DNA from: Limosilactobacillus gastricus DSM 16045
GTDB lineage: Bacteria > Bacillota > Bacilli > Lactobacillales > Lactobacillaceae
NCBI RefSeq assembly: GCF_001434365.1
Contig: NZ_AZFN01000004.1
Location: 1-64,000 of the forward strand
Direction of reading: 5' to 3'
DNA length: 64,000 nucleotides
The notes below the pieces were generated by a model that was not told where the DNA came from, made no database searches, and was given only the letters and a program-made list of their open reading frames with translations. Below are positions 53,844 to 63,446 of the stretch, piece by piece. The position numbers were made by a program, and so were the translations under genes. Position 1 is the first letter of the stretch. Every line of letters starts with the position of its first letter.

Positions 53844-54638
53844 ATGAAAAAAATTACCAAAATCGAAGCACAAAAGCGACTGGGACGCTACAACATTTAC
53901 TTAAATGGCCAGTATGCTTTTCCGGTCGCCGAAAGTGTCTTAATCAAATATCGATTAGCAAAAGATCTGGAATTAGATACAGCGACGCTCGAACAAATCA
54001 CTAAGGACGATCAAATTGCTAAAGCTTATGGGCGGATGTTGGATTATTTGTCGCATCAATTACGCACGGAAGCCGAAGTGAAGCAAAAATTAACCGACCT
54101 TGAAACGCCCCCCGAAATGATTGATCCCGTGATGGAACACTTACGATCTGACCGACTGTTAGACGATCAAGTTTATGCGGACAGTTATGTGCGGACGGTG
54201 ATGCATACCGAATTGAAGGGTCCGCAAGTCATTCGTCAAAAGTTACGGCAAAAAGGGGTGGGGGAATTAGTGATTGATCAGGCACTGGAGCAATTTGATC
54301 TCAATAGCCAACTCGAGAATGCTCAAAAGCTCGCCCAACGACTAGTGAAACGTTACCGTCATGAACCAATTCGGCGTCAGGAAGAAAAAGTGCGTCAGGG
54401 TTTGATGACTAATGGCTATTCCAGTGACCTATATAATCAACTCAAAGAAAACCTTGTCTTAGTCCGTGATGAAGATCAACAATCATCATTATTAGCGACC
54501 AGTGGCGAAAAAATCTGGCAACGCAATCGACGCTATGAAAATCTCTATGAGCGTAAAATGAAAACGAAACAGGCCCTATATCGAAAAGGCTTTGACTTAG
54601 ATGCGATTGATCGTTGGCTAGCAGAACGCGATTCTTAA
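53844..54638 (+). CDS. recX: RecX regulatory protein
   Basis: A protein of 264 residues of three-helix repeats, including GRMLDYLSHQLRTEAEVKQKL, DRLLDDQVYADSYVRT and VIRQKLRQKGV. RecX limits RecA filaments. recA is not next to it. Start ATG 53844 after AGGG; an in-frame GTG at 53838 is the alternative. Confidence 0.9.
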   Translation: MKKITKIEAQKRLGRYNIYLNGQYAFPVAESVLIKYRLAKDLELDTATLEQITKDDQIAKAYGRMLDYLSHQLRTEAEVKQKLTDLETPPEMIDPVMEHLRSDRLLDDQVYADSYVRTVMHTELKGPQVIRQKLRQKGVGELVIDQALEQFDLNSQLENAQKLAQRLVKRYRHEPIRRQEEKVRQGLMTNGYSSDLYNQLKENLVLVRDEDQQSSLLATSGEKIWQRNRRYENLYERKMKTKQALYRKGFDLDAIDRWLAERDS

Positions 54639-54668
54639 AAATGACTTTTGCTGAAGTTGAAATACTGG

Positions 54669-54674
54669 TATTAT
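54669..54674 (+). promoter_or_regulatory. Candidate -10 of the exopolysaccharide operon
   Basis: TATTAT with a TG extension (TGGTATTAT, 54666-54674) and TTTTGC 17 bp upstream, 40 bases before the first EPS gene. Confidence 0.45.
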
Positions 54675-54713
54675 GTAACAGTGAGTTCATTTTAAAAATT
54701 TGAGAAAGTACTT

Positions 54714-55358
54714 ATGAAAACAGAAAACAAGTTTCAACAAAAACCGTCCTATCTGTTTTTTAAACGGCTAACCGATATTATTTTATCGGTGGTGGCCTTA
54801 GTTTGTTTTAGTCCAGTATTCTTAGCAGTTTGGTTTAAATGCCAATACGGCGATAATAAGGGACCGATTTTTTTTAAACAAACGCGGATTGGTCAATATG
54901 GACGGCCTTTTAAAATTTATAAATTTCGCTCGATGATTGTCGATGCCGATCAAGTGCTGCATGCTAATCAAGAATTATATGCTAAGTATGTGGCTAATAA
55001 CTATAAACTGGAGCCGGAAGAAGATCCGCGGATCACTCGGACGGGACGCTTTTTACGCAAAACCTCGCTAGACGAAATTCCGCAATTCATCAATATCATT
55101 CGTGGGGAAATGAGTATTATTGGTCCACGGCCGGTCGTCGCCGAAGAGGTGAAGATTTATGGTGATCGGGCAGAGAAGTTCCTATCGGTCAAACCCGGAG
55201 CCATGGGACTTTGGCAAGCTAGCGGTCGGAGTAATATCGGTTATCCCGAACGCTGTGATCTAGAATTGAGTTATGTGGATCAAGCTTCGTATTGGTTTGA
55301 CCTCAAAATAATGTTTAAAAACATTATTAGTATCTTTACTAGCGAAGGGGCTTATTAG
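54714..55358 (+). CDS. Undecaprenyl-phosphate sugar phosphotransferase (EPS priming enzyme)
   Basis: A protein of 214 residues with one N-terminal membrane segment (TDIILSVVALVCFSPVFLAVW) and the bacterial sugar transferase domain: IFFKQTRIGQYGRPFKIYKFRSM, TRTGRFLRKTSLDEIPQFINI, GEMSIIGPRPVV, KPGAMGLWQASGRS. It moves a sugar-1-phosphate (often galactose or glucose) onto the lipid carrier and starts the repeat unit. First gene of the EPS operon. Confidence 0.93.
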   Translation: MKTENKFQQKPSYLFFKRLTDIILSVVALVCFSPVFLAVWFKCQYGDNKGPIFFKQTRIGQYGRPFKIYKFRSMIVDADQVLHANQELYAKYVANNYKLEPEEDPRITRTGRFLRKTSLDEIPQFINIIRGEMSIIGPRPVVAEEVKIYGDRAEKFLSVKPGAMGLWQASGRSNIGYPERCDLELSYVDQASYWFDLKIMFKNIISIFTSEGAY

Positions 55359-55373
55359 TCCTGGGAGAGTAAT

Positions 55374-56135
55374 ATGAAGATTAAAATTTTAGTAGCAACC
55401 CATAAGAATTACCAAATGCCAACTGACTCGGTTTATTTACCTGTTTCAGTGGGGCAAGCCTTACATCCAGACCGGCAATTACCCTATCAAGGTGATGATC
55501 AAGGGGAGAATATCTCGGTAAAGAATCCTCATTACAATGAGCTGACCGCCATCTATTGGGGATGGAAGAATCTGGATGTTGACGCGATGGGCTTAGTTCA
55601 TTATCGGCGGCACTTTATGAGTCGACCAGGTCGAAAAATGCAGGATGTGATCTCTGGGGCCGAGGTGGCGGACTTGTTAGAGCAATATGATGTTTTACTT
55701 CCTAAGCGTCGACACTACTGGATTGAGACGAACCGATCCCAGTATTTGCATGCTCATGAACATGCGCCTTTTGAAACTATGGAAAAGGTAATCAAAAATG
55801 ATTATCCCGAATATGGGGCGGCCTTTGATTTGGTAATGCAACGAACCTGGGGACATATGTTTAATATGTTCATTATGAAAAAAGAACCGCTTGATCAGTT
55901 CTGTCAGTGGATGTTTGACGTGTTAGAAAAAGTTGAAGCGCAGACGGATGTTTCAACCTACACGCCATATGAACAGCGAGTTTATGGCTTTTTAAGTGAG
56001 CATCTCTTAGATATTTGGTTGGAAGTTCATGCCGAATATCGAGTTAAAGAAATTCCGTATGCTTTTATGGAACCCACGAACTGGTTAAAAAAGGGCGGAA
56101 ATTTCATAAAGCGGAAGTTAATTGGACACCGATAG
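55374..56135 (+). CDS. DUF4422 domain glycosyltransferase
   Basis: A protein of 253 residues. ILVATHKNYQMPTD, NPHYNELTAIYWGWKN, GLVHYRRHFMS and HMFNMFIMKKEPLDQFCQW are typical of DUF4422, found in capsule and EPS loci and likely a glycosyltransferase. Apart from the priming enzyme it is the only clear sugar transferase of this locus. Confidence 0.88.
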   Translation: MKIKILVATHKNYQMPTDSVYLPVSVGQALHPDRQLPYQGDDQGENISVKNPHYNELTAIYWGWKNLDVDAMGLVHYRRHFMSRPGRKMQDVISGAEVADLLEQYDVLLPKRRHYWIETNRSQYLHAHEHAPFETMEKVIKNDYPEYGAAFDLVMQRTWGHMFNMFIMKKEPLDQFCQWMFDVLEKVEAQTDVSTYTPYEQRVYGFLSEHLLDIWLEVHAEYRVKEIPYAFMEPTNWLKKGGNFIKRKLIGHR

Positions 56136-56145
56136 GGGATTGAAA

Positions 56146-57354
56146 ATGAGAACCAAGCTGAAAAAAATTTGGAATACCCCCATTACCGGTGCTCAACTAT
56201 ATTTATTAGCCTTTGCGATCTATTTCATTCCCGCTTTCCTGATTGATTCTTTATATACTAATTATATTAGTTGGTCCAAGTTGCGTTTGCTAACTTATTT
56301 AGCGATTCCGATTTTAATCTTTAAAATTTATGTTATGGACCGCTGGCGGTGGCCTACAAAGCTATTCATTACTGGATTAATTCTCTTTAGTGTTATTGCT
56401 TGGCGAGCTTCCCGCTATCCAGAATTAATGGTTACTATGGTTTTTGTTTTGGCAGCTAGTGGAATCGATTTTAAACAAGTAGCCCGGTGGTATCTATATC
56501 TGTCGGTTACTTTTCTAGTTATAATTGCCGTGACTTCCCTTGTTCACATCGTGCCTAATCTCGTATATACGTCAGCACTGCGGCCAGACCGATATGGACT
56601 TGGAATGGCTTACACAACCTACGTCGCTTCGCATGCTTTATTTTCGGCCTTAGCTTATTGTTACGTTCGTTTTGGCAAACTTGGTTGGCTTGATTATCTA
56701 GGCATCGCAATTGTAGCCTTTGTAACCATGAAGTATACCAATACTCGGTTAGACTTTTATGCAATGTTGTTAATGATCCCTGTTATGTGGATTACGCAAC
56801 GAGCAGCCAATGGTAAGCGGTATGCGCAAATAATTTTGTCATTTTGGTGGATTGCGACCCCGGTGCTGGCTGTAATCACGTTAACGGGTGCTTACTTTTT
56901 CGATGATCATAACCAAATTTATCGAAAATTTAATGAGCTTTTATCGGGGCGCTTAGGGTTGAGTAAGAAAGCATTTAGCATGTATGACCCCAATATTTTT
57001 GGTCGATACATCCAAGAAAAAGCTTTTGGTGGAGCTAAGGGACAGGCTTTTGCTAATCAAAATCAATTTGGTTTAAGTGCTGATTATTTTTATATTGATT
57101 CCTCTTTTGTCCGGATGTTGCTTCTGTGGGGAATTGTCATATTTTTGCTGTTTATTGTTGCGATGACATTTATCGCCTTAGTTAATACAATTCAGCGGAA
57201 ATATATTTTGTCGGCAATTGTAATGTTGGTAGCGATCAATTCGATGGTTGAACCACACTCATTGCAATTAATCTATAATGTTTTTATTCTAGCCCTAATT
57301 CCGCAAATCGAATGGGTGAAACACAAATTAAGTGGAGATAATTATGTCAAATAA
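56146..57354 (+). CDS. Wzy-like polysaccharide polymerase
   Basis: A protein of 402 residues with about ten membrane helices and one large outer loop (FDDHNQIYRKFNELLSGRLGLSKKAF, cut short here) near the C-terminus, the layout of O-antigen/EPS polymerases. Sequence identity in this family is low, so the call rests on topology and position. ATG 56146 follows AGGGGA; overlaps wzz start by 11 bases. Confidence 0.75.
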   Translation: MRTKLKKIWNTPITGAQLYLLAFAIYFIPAFLIDSLYTNYISWSKLRLLTYLAIPILIFKIYVMDRWRWPTKLFITGLILFSVIAWRASRYPELMVTMVFVLAASGIDFKQVARWYLYLSVTFLVIIAVTSLVHIVPNLVYTSALRPDRYGLGMAYTTYVASHALFSALAYCYVRFGKLGWLDYLGIAIVAFVTMKYTNTRLDFYAMLLMIPVMWITQRAANGKRYAQIILSFWWIATPVLAVITLTGAYFFDDHNQIYRKFNELLSGRLGLSKKAFSMYDPNIFGRYIQEKAFGGAKGQAFANQNQFGLSADYFYIDSSFVRMLLLWGIVIFLLFIVAMTFIALVNTIQRKYILSAIVMLVAINSMVEPHSLQLIYNVFILALIPQIEWVKHKLSGDNYVK

Positions 57355-57961
57355 AATAACCTTGAATAATATTAGCAAAGTCGTTTGGAAAAATTTAATC
57401 GTGATCTTGGTCATTACGATTATTGGTGGCTTAGCTGGCGGCTTCTATGCTGAGCACAAAAAACATACATCTTATGTAGCAGATCGTTCCTTGATGATTT
57501 CCCATGGTTACAATGACTCAACCGCAAATGAACAGGTTCAGGCGGATCTAAGTTTAACGAAAACCTATAAAGGAATGTTGGATAGCATCGATGTGGCTAA
57601 TGCTGCCCGTAAGACTTTACCAAAGAAGTTACAAAAGAAGTATAGTGCTAGTGAAATTCAATCGATGATTCGAATAAAAACGGTAGATCAAAGCTTGGTA
57701 TTAGACGTTTCGGTGCGGGCTGATCGAGCAAAGGATGCAACGAAGATTGTTAATGCTGTCGTTGATGCAGCGCAAACCGAATTGCCAAAGATGTCACCAT
57801 CTGTGGGGACGGTTTCAACTTTTGCTAAAGCTAAAACAAGTGATGCCACCAGTCAAACATCACCGTCAGCTAAAAAGTATGCACTCTTGGGAGCTGCAGT
57901 CGGTTTATTAGTCGGGATGGTCTTAGCTTTTTCAATCACTACTTGGAAGAATTTAATTTAA
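57344..57961 (+). CDS. Wzz-type polysaccharide chain-length regulator
   Basis: A protein of 205 residues. Two membrane helices (VIVILVITIIGGLAGGF near 20-40 and ALLGAAVGLLVGMVLAFSI near 180-200) flank an outer domain with YVADRSLMISH and DQSLVLDVSVRADRAKDA. No tyrosine kinase domain or separate kinase gene is seen nearby. ATG 57344 follows GGAGA. Confidence 0.85.
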   Translation: MSNKITLNNISKVVWKNLIVILVITIIGGLAGGFYAEHKKHTSYVADRSLMISHGYNDSTANEQVQADLSLTKTYKGMLDSIDVANAARKTLPKKLQKKYSASEIQSMIRIKTVDQSLVLDVSVRADRAKDATKIVNAVVDAAQTELPKMSPSVGTVSTFAKAKTSDATSQTSPSAKKYALLGAAVGLLVGMVLAFSITTWKNLI

Positions 57962-57976
57962 TAAGGGGATTAACTT

Positions 57977-59095
57977 ATGACACAATATGATTATTTAGTA
58001 GTTGGTGCCGGCTTGTTTGGGGCAACCTTCGCATATGAAGCCGCTCAACGTGGTAAGCGCGTCAAGGTGATTGAAAAACGTGACCATTTAGCTGGTAATA
58101 TCTATACTAAAGAAGAATTTGGAATTCAAGTTCACCAATATGGCGCACATATCTTTCATACCTCTAATAAAGAAGTTTGGAACTATGTCCAAAAGTTTGC
58201 GGAATTTAATCGTTACACGAATAGTCCAGTGGCTAATTACAATGGTAAAATGTATAACCTACCATTTAATATGAACACCTTTAGCGAAATGTGGGGGGTG
58301 CGGACGCCGCAAGAAGCGATCGATAAGATTAATGAACAACGTCAAGAAATGGCGGGGAAAGAACCCCAGAATTTGGAAGAACAGGCAATTTCATTAATTG
58401 GTCGCGATATTTATGAAAAGCTAATCAAGGGCTACACTGAGAAACAATGGGGTCGAAAAGCAACTGAATTGCCAGCCTTCATTATTCGTCGGTTACCGGT
58501 ACGATTAACTTATGACAATAACTATTTCAATGATGACTATCAAGGAATTCCCAAGGGTGGTTATACTCAAATCGTTGAAAAAATGTTGGCAAGTGATCTG
58601 ATTGACGTTGAAACGGGTGTGGACTTCTTCGATCAAAAAGATCAGTACCTTCAAGAATTTCCGAAAGTCGTTTTCACGGGGATGATTGATCAATTCTTCA
58701 ACTATGAACTAGGCGAATTAGAATACCGGAGCTTGAAGTTTGAAACCGAAACTTTAGACGAAGGTAACCATCAAGGAAACGCCGTGGTCAATTATACGGA
58801 TGCTGAAACACCATATACTCGAATCATTGAGCATAAGCACTTTGAATTTGGCAAAGGTGATGAAATTAAAACGGTGATTACGCGTGAGTACCCGGCTGAT
58901 TGGCAACGTGGGGATGAACCTTATTATCCAGTTAATAACGATAAAAATAATCAGTTGTATCAACAGTATCAAAATTATGCAGCTGAACAAGCCAAAAATG
59001 TTATTTTTGGCGGACGGCTTGGTCAATACAAATATTACAACATGGATCAAGTAATTGCTGCGGCTTTAGAAACAGTGCAACAAGAATTTAATTAG
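57977..59095 (+). CDS. glf: UDP-galactopyranose mutase
   Basis: A protein of 372 residues. FAD site VGAGLFGATFAYEAAQRGKRV, then HQYGAHIFHTSN, GYTEKQWGRKATELP, and GRLGQYKYYNMDQVI. It converts UDP-galactopyranose to UDP-galactofuranose, so the EPS probably contains Galf. Confidence 0.95.
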   Translation: MTQYDYLVVGAGLFGATFAYEAAQRGKRVKVIEKRDHLAGNIYTKEEFGIQVHQYGAHIFHTSNKEVWNYVQKFAEFNRYTNSPVANYNGKMYNLPFNMNTFSEMWGVRTPQEAIDKINEQRQEMAGKEPQNLEEQAISLIGRDIYEKLIKGYTEKQWGRKATELPAFIIRRLPVRLTYDNNYFNDDYQGIPKGGYTQIVEKMLASDLIDVETGVDFFDQKDQYLQEFPKVVFTGMIDQFFNYELGELEYRSLKFETETLDEGNHQGNAVVNYTDAETPYTRIIEHKHFEFGKGDEIKTVITREYPADWQRGDEPYYPVNNDKNNQLYQQYQNYAAEQAKNVIFGGRLGQYKYYNMDQVIAAALETVQQEFN

Positions 59096-59098
59096 AAG

Positions 59099-59124
59099 AA
59101 AAGACGGAAATATCCGTCTTTTTT
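59099..59124 (+). terminator. Terminator after glf
   Basis: AAAAGACGGA pairs with TCCGTCTTTT, T6 follows; splits the EPS locus into two transcripts unless bypassed. Confidence 0.85.
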
Positions 59125-59201
59125 GGTATGTTTGGTGTAACTAAGTAAAGGTCAGTGATAAAATATAAAGGTTATCAATAAACAAAATGAGGTTCTCAGT
59201 A

Positions 59202-60626
59202 ATGAGAGTTATTAAAAACTATCTTTATAACGCGGGGTATCAGGTTCTACTGATGTTTACTCCGTTAATTACAACCCCATATATTTCCCGTGTGCTAGGT
59301 GCACACTACACAGGGATTAATGAGTATACCAATAGTTGGGTGACTTTTTTTTATCTAATCGGTCAAATGGGGGTAATTCTATATGGCAATCGAGAGGTTG
59401 CATATCATCGCAATGATAAATATAAACGATCGAAGACCTTTTGGGAAATTGAATTATTACAAACTTTTACAATCTCTATTTCGCTTTTGGCATACTTAAT
59501 TGCTGTATTTATCTTTAGTACCACTTTTAAAGAATATTTCTTATTACAGACTCTTTGGATAATTGCGACAGCTTTAGATGTTTCGTGGTTTTTTATGGGA
59601 ATGGAGGATTTTAAGAAGACAGTAATTAGAAATACGTTTGTTAAAATCATAACCATTACCTTCATTTTTATTGTAGTTAAATCTAGTGCTGATTTATGGA
59701 AATATATTCTATTACTTGGATTGGCACAGGTTCTAGGTAATCTGACACTATGGCCGTATTTAAAAAAGATGATTATTCGGATACCATTTCGAGATATCCA
59801 CCCCTTCCATCATTTCTATCCTGCTTTTCTGTTGTTCGTTCCTACTATAACCACTCAAATTTATTTGGTTGTTAATCGGTTAATGTTAGGGCATATGGCC
59901 ACACCTGCTGATTTAGGGAATTTTACATATGCTGATCGATTGGTAAAATTAATTTTAGCTTTGGCAACCGCGACAGGATCTGTTATGTTGCCTAATGTTG
60001 CTCAAAAATTTGCTAATCATGATTATAAAGGAGTTAGAGATAGTTTATATAAGTCATTTGATTTTGTTACTGCAATTTCGATACCGATGATGTTTGGTTT
60101 AATGGCGATTGCTGTTAAGTTCGCTCCATGGTTTTTAGGATCGCAATATGTTGATACCGGATTGATTATGGTGATTGAAGCGCCAATCATTGTTCTAATT
60201 GCTTGGAGTACGGTTACCGGGAATCAGTACCTAATGCCAATTGATAGGGTTAAGGAATATACGGCGTCAGTTACTGCTGGTGCGGTAGTAAATGTGATTG
60301 CTAACTTATTTTTAATATATGCTTATAAAGCAAACGGAGCTGCGATGGCAACGGTTATATCAGAATTAACCGTGACTGGATTCCAGTTGTGGTGTATCAG
60401 AACGACTATTAGTCGGCGGAAATTATTTTCTGGTTTCTGGAAATATTTGTTATGCGGATTGGTAATGTTTAGTGCTGTCTATGGTTTAAATCAAATTCTT
60501 CCGATGAATATTTTTACCTTAGCACTTGAGATTGCAACTGGGGCATTAGTATATGTTGGCAGCGTTTGGATTATCCGAGCACCAATTGTAAAAATGGCGA
60601 TTGAGTTAATGGGGAGAAAGTCGTGA
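59202..60626 (+). CDS. Wzx-type oligosaccharide flippase
   Basis: A protein of 474 residues with about 12-14 helices, MOP superfamily: NAGYQVLLMFTPLITTPYISRVLG at the start and GNFTYADRLVKLILALATATGSVMLPNVAQ in the middle. It flips lipid-linked repeat units outward. ATG 59202 has GAGG 9 bases upstream. Its stop overlaps the next GTG start. Richer in A and T than glf. Confidence 0.9.
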   Translation: MRVIKNYLYNAGYQVLLMFTPLITTPYISRVLGAHYTGINEYTNSWVTFFYLIGQMGVILYGNREVAYHRNDKYKRSKTFWEIELLQTFTISISLLAYLIAVFIFSTTFKEYFLLQTLWIIATALDVSWFFMGMEDFKKTVIRNTFVKIITITFIFIVVKSSADLWKYILLLGLAQVLGNLTLWPYLKKMIIRIPFRDIHPFHHFYPAFLLFVPTITTQIYLVVNRLMLGHMATPADLGNFTYADRLVKLILALATATGSVMLPNVAQKFANHDYKGVRDSLYKSFDFVTAISIPMMFGLMAIAVKFAPWFLGSQYVDTGLIMVIEAPIIVLIAWSTVTGNQYLMPIDRVKEYTASVTAGAVVNVIANLFLIYAYKANGAAMATVISELTVTGFQLWCIRTTISRRKLFSGFWKYLLCGLVMFSAVYGLNQILPMNIFTLALEIATGALVYVGSVWIIRAPIVKMAIELMGRKS

Positions 60627-61693
60627 AAAGTAAACGATTATTGTATATTGATGTTTTAAATTGCTTAGCAATATTTGGTGTCTTAGTTCAGCATACAGCC
60701 CAAATTGCCTATCAAGGTGATCCTAACCTTAGAGTTACGATAATTGGCAATATTTTACAAAGCATTTTTATACCTGCGGTTGGGATTTTTTTAATGAATT
60801 CTGGTGCTATGCTGTTAGATTATCGAAATCGTCAGAGTACTGAAACCTTTTTTAAGAAACGAGTAAGTCGGGTGTTAATCCCTTTTCTATTATGGAGTAT
60901 CTTTTATTACTGGTATGGTCATAACTACTATGCTTTCCCGGGTGTTTTTCATCATAATATTTTTACTCTCCATAACTTTATCCAATCGTTTATCGATAAT
61001 AAAATAAACAGTTTATTTTGGTTCTTTTATGTTATCATTCAACTTTATATTGCTACTCCGGTACTTTCCGTTTTGACAAAAAAACATCATAATTTGATTG
61101 CTTATATTGTTTATATAAACTTGATTATCGTTGGTGTTTTTCCATACTTATTTGGGTTGAAACATTTTGATTTGACCAGTGGTAACTTAAGCGTGCCAAT
61201 CTTGGTATCATCTTGGTTAGGGTATTTTGCAATGGGATATCTGATAAAGGTTAATTATTTTTCAAATAAAATAGAAAATATATTTATCGCTTTCGGTGTG
61301 GTGACCTTTATTGCAAACATTATTAATGATATTTTGAAAATGCAAAATGTATTGTTTAATAATATTTCAACAATGTTTTACACCTTTGCGCTATACTTTA
61401 TAGTTAAACGTGTTTGTGAATATATTAGTGACCATCAAAGATTTGACTTTCTGCATCAATGGTTTTCAGTTTTATCTTCAGCATCATTAGGTATTTATAT
61501 TTTACATCCGATGTTCCTACAATTGTTAGATTGGCTAGCTTTTCATGCAACGCCAAAATATTGGAACCACTACTATCAGGTTTTACAAAACCCTATCCAT
61601 ATATACCTTTGGCCTTTTGTTCTATATGCAGTTCTGACAATACTGGTAATTATGGTCAAGAAGATTAAATTTATTAAATATATATTACCTTAG
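60623..61693 (+). CDS. Acyltransferase family 3 membrane protein
   Basis: A protein of 356 residues with about ten helices. LLYIDVLNCLAIFGVLVQHTAQ (catalytic His) and RVSRVLIPFLLWSIFYYW match the acyltransferase_3 (OafA/WecH) family. It probably O-acetylates EPS sugars. GTG start overlapping the flippase stop (GTGA). AT-rich. Confidence 0.87.
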   Translation: MKSKRLLYIDVLNCLAIFGVLVQHTAQIAYQGDPNLRVTIIGNILQSIFIPAVGIFLMNSGAMLLDYRNRQSTETFFKKRVSRVLIPFLLWSIFYYWYGHNYYAFPGVFHHNIFTLHNFIQSFIDNKINSLFWFFYVIIQLYIATPVLSVLTKKHHNLIAYIVYINLIIVGVFPYLFGLKHFDLTSGNLSVPILVSSWLGYFAMGYLIKVNYFSNKIENIFIAFGVVTFIANIINDILKMQNVLFNNISTMFYTFALYFIVKRVCEYISDHQRFDFLHQWFSVLSSASLGIYILHPMFLQLLDWLAFHATPKYWNHYYQVLQNPIHIYLWPFVLYAVLTILVIMVKKIKFIKYILP

Positions 61694-61724
61694 TTTAATA
61701 TTACAAATCATTAACAAAAAATCG

Positions 61725-61774
61725 ACTCCTTTTTCAATTGCTTTACAAGTTGGGAGAAGGGGTTATTTTTTTTT
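61725..61774 (+). terminator. Terminator at the end of the EPS locus
   Basis: An imperfect stem (ACTCCTTTTTC with GGGAGAAGGGGT, several G-U pairs) is followed by T9. Confidence 0.65.
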
Positions 61775-61829
61775 GAAAAGTTAGTTATACTTTTTAATAG
61801 AATTTTTATAGTGAATAAGGAGAATATAG

Positions 61830-63239
61830 ATGGGGAGTTCAAAACGGTTTAAATTATATAAAAGCGGGAAGAAGTGGGCAATTGCAGCTATCACTACAGC
61901 TACAGTTGCGTTAGGAATTACGGCTTTATCTACTAATGCCAATGCTGATGAAGTTACTAATGCCAATAGTGATAGTTCAGCATCTGATCAGGTAGCGACT
62001 AATTCTGGTTCTGCTATAACTTCGGCGCAATCTGTAACGTTAGCTACGGTTAGCACATCCTCTCAAGCTAGTTCCTCATCTACTGCATCGTCTTCTAGCG
62101 ATGTAAAAAATGGTTGGGTCCAAAATGATCAAGGATCTTGGACTTATTATACTAATGGTACAACTTCTAGTGGTCGTGATTACGTTTATTTACCAACCAT
62201 TAACGGGACAAACTCTAGTGATAATAACTGGTACTTAACTGAAAACGGAACAGCACTTTCTGGAGTTCAACAATGGGCCGGAACTTATTATTATTTTGAT
62301 TCAACTACGTATCTTCGGGTGGATAACGATTATCGTCAGTCACAATGGGGTGATTGGTATTTATTCGGTGACGACGGTAAGATCAAAACTGGTGTTCAAA
62401 AGTGGGCTGGGACATATTATTACTTTGATCCAACTACGTATCTTCGGGTAAATAATGACTATCGCCAATCGCAATGGGGTGATTGGTATCTGTTTGGTGA
62501 TGATGGAAAGATTCAAACCGGTGTTCAAAAGTGGGCTGGGACATATTATTACTTTGATCCAACTACGTATCTTCGGGTAGATAACGATTACCGCCAATCG
62601 CAATGGGGTGATTGGTACATGTTTAGTGATGATGGTAAAATTGTGACTGGCTTAACTGAATGGTATGGTCATTACTATTACTTTGATCCAGTTACTTATT
62701 TGAAGGCTACCAATACGACTTTTGAATATAACGGAATGAGTTTAAAAGCTGATTCAGAAGGAATTGTAACAGGTTCTACTAATCATTCTCAATTCTTATT
62801 AAGCATTTATCAAGCGGCAATTGATGGTTGGAAACAATATGGTGTTTTGCCATCAGTTACTGCAGCTCAGGCCATTTTAGAAAGTGCGTGGGGACAATCG
62901 GCTTTAGCTACTGAAGGACATAATTTATTTGGAATTAAGGGTAGCTATAATGGCCAATCAATCACAATGAGGACGGCTGAACAAACTTCAAGTGGTTCCG
63001 TTTATTACGTAAATGCGGCCTTTCGATACTACCCAAGTTACTATGAAAGTGTTGTTGATCACGGAAACTTCTTATATAGCAATAGCCGTTATAGTAATTT
63101 GCTGTGGCAAACTAATTATGCAACTGTGACTTCGTTACTTCAACAAGATGGGTATGCGACCGCGACTACTTATGCTTCTAGTTTAAATAATGTAATCAAT
63201 ACATATGGGTTAACCAGCTGGGATTATGCTGCTTTCTAA
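61830..63239 (+). CDS. Secreted GH73 glucosaminidase with KxYKxGKxW signal and four 43-residue repeats
   Basis: A protein of 469 residues. Signal region FKLYKSGKKWAIAAITTATV ending near ANADE; a Ser/Thr/Ala linker; four repeats (residues 145-187, 188-230, 231-273, 274-316) with WAGTYYYFDPTTYLRV and SQWGDWYLFGDDGKI, like glucan-binding repeats of Lactobacillaceae glucansucrases; then the GH73 domain with AILESAWGQSALA (catalytic Glu 351) and NLFGIKGSY. It cuts peptidoglycan; the repeats may bind wall or alpha-glucan. Confidence 0.9.
   Translation: MGSSKRFKLYKSGKKWAIAAITTATVALGITALSTNANADEVTNANSDSSASDQVATNSGSAITSAQSVTLATVSTSSQASSSSTASSSSDVKNGWVQNDQGSWTYYTNGTTSSGRDYVYLPTINGTNSSDNNWYLTENGTALSGVQQWAGTYYYFDSTTYLRVDNDYRQSQWGDWYLFGDDGKIKTGVQKWAGTYYYFDPTTYLRVNNDYRQSQWGDWYLFGDDGKIQTGVQKWAGTYYYFDPTTYLRVDNDYRQSQWGDWYMFSDDGKIVTGLTEWYGHYYYFDPVTYLKATNTTFEYNGMSLKADSEGIVTGSTNHSQFLLSIYQAAIDGWKQYGVLPSVTAAQAILESAWGQSALATEGHNLFGIKGSYNGQSITMRTAEQTSSGSVYYVNAAFRYYPSYYESVVDHGNFLYSNSRYSNLLWQTNYATVTSLLQQDGYATATTYASSLNNVINTYGLTSWDYAAF
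62262..62777 (+). repeat. Four tandem repeats of exactly 129 bp inside the glucosaminidase gene
   Basis: Units start at 62262, 62391, 62520 and 62649. The second and third share identical stretches of about 60 bases, so they arose or were homogenised recently. Prone to copy-number change. Confidence 0.9.
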
Positions 63240-63263
63240 TTAATGTGAATATTCTTCCGTTGG

Positions 63264-63289
63264 GTGAACGTTAATTCGTTCACTTTTTT
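63264..63289 (+). terminator. Terminator of the glucosaminidase gene
   Basis: GTGAACG pairs with CGTTCAC (63264-63270, 63277-63283), T6 follows. Confidence 0.88.
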
Positions 63290-63446
63290 GTTACATTAAC
63301 ATTTCATGAATTTTACAAAAATTATTGTTGGTTAACAAGTTGCCAGAATTTAAAGAAAACATTAGAAAGTATGCTAAAGTATTAACATCAAGAAAAAACA
63401 TAGAAGTTTCATAGACCTAAACGTCTAGAAAGGAATTGTTTAATTT

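Noticed and set aside
62361..62603. Minus-strand frame in the glucosaminidase repeats
   Set aside because: It is a shadow of the repeated coding sequence, itself repetitive and without start signals.
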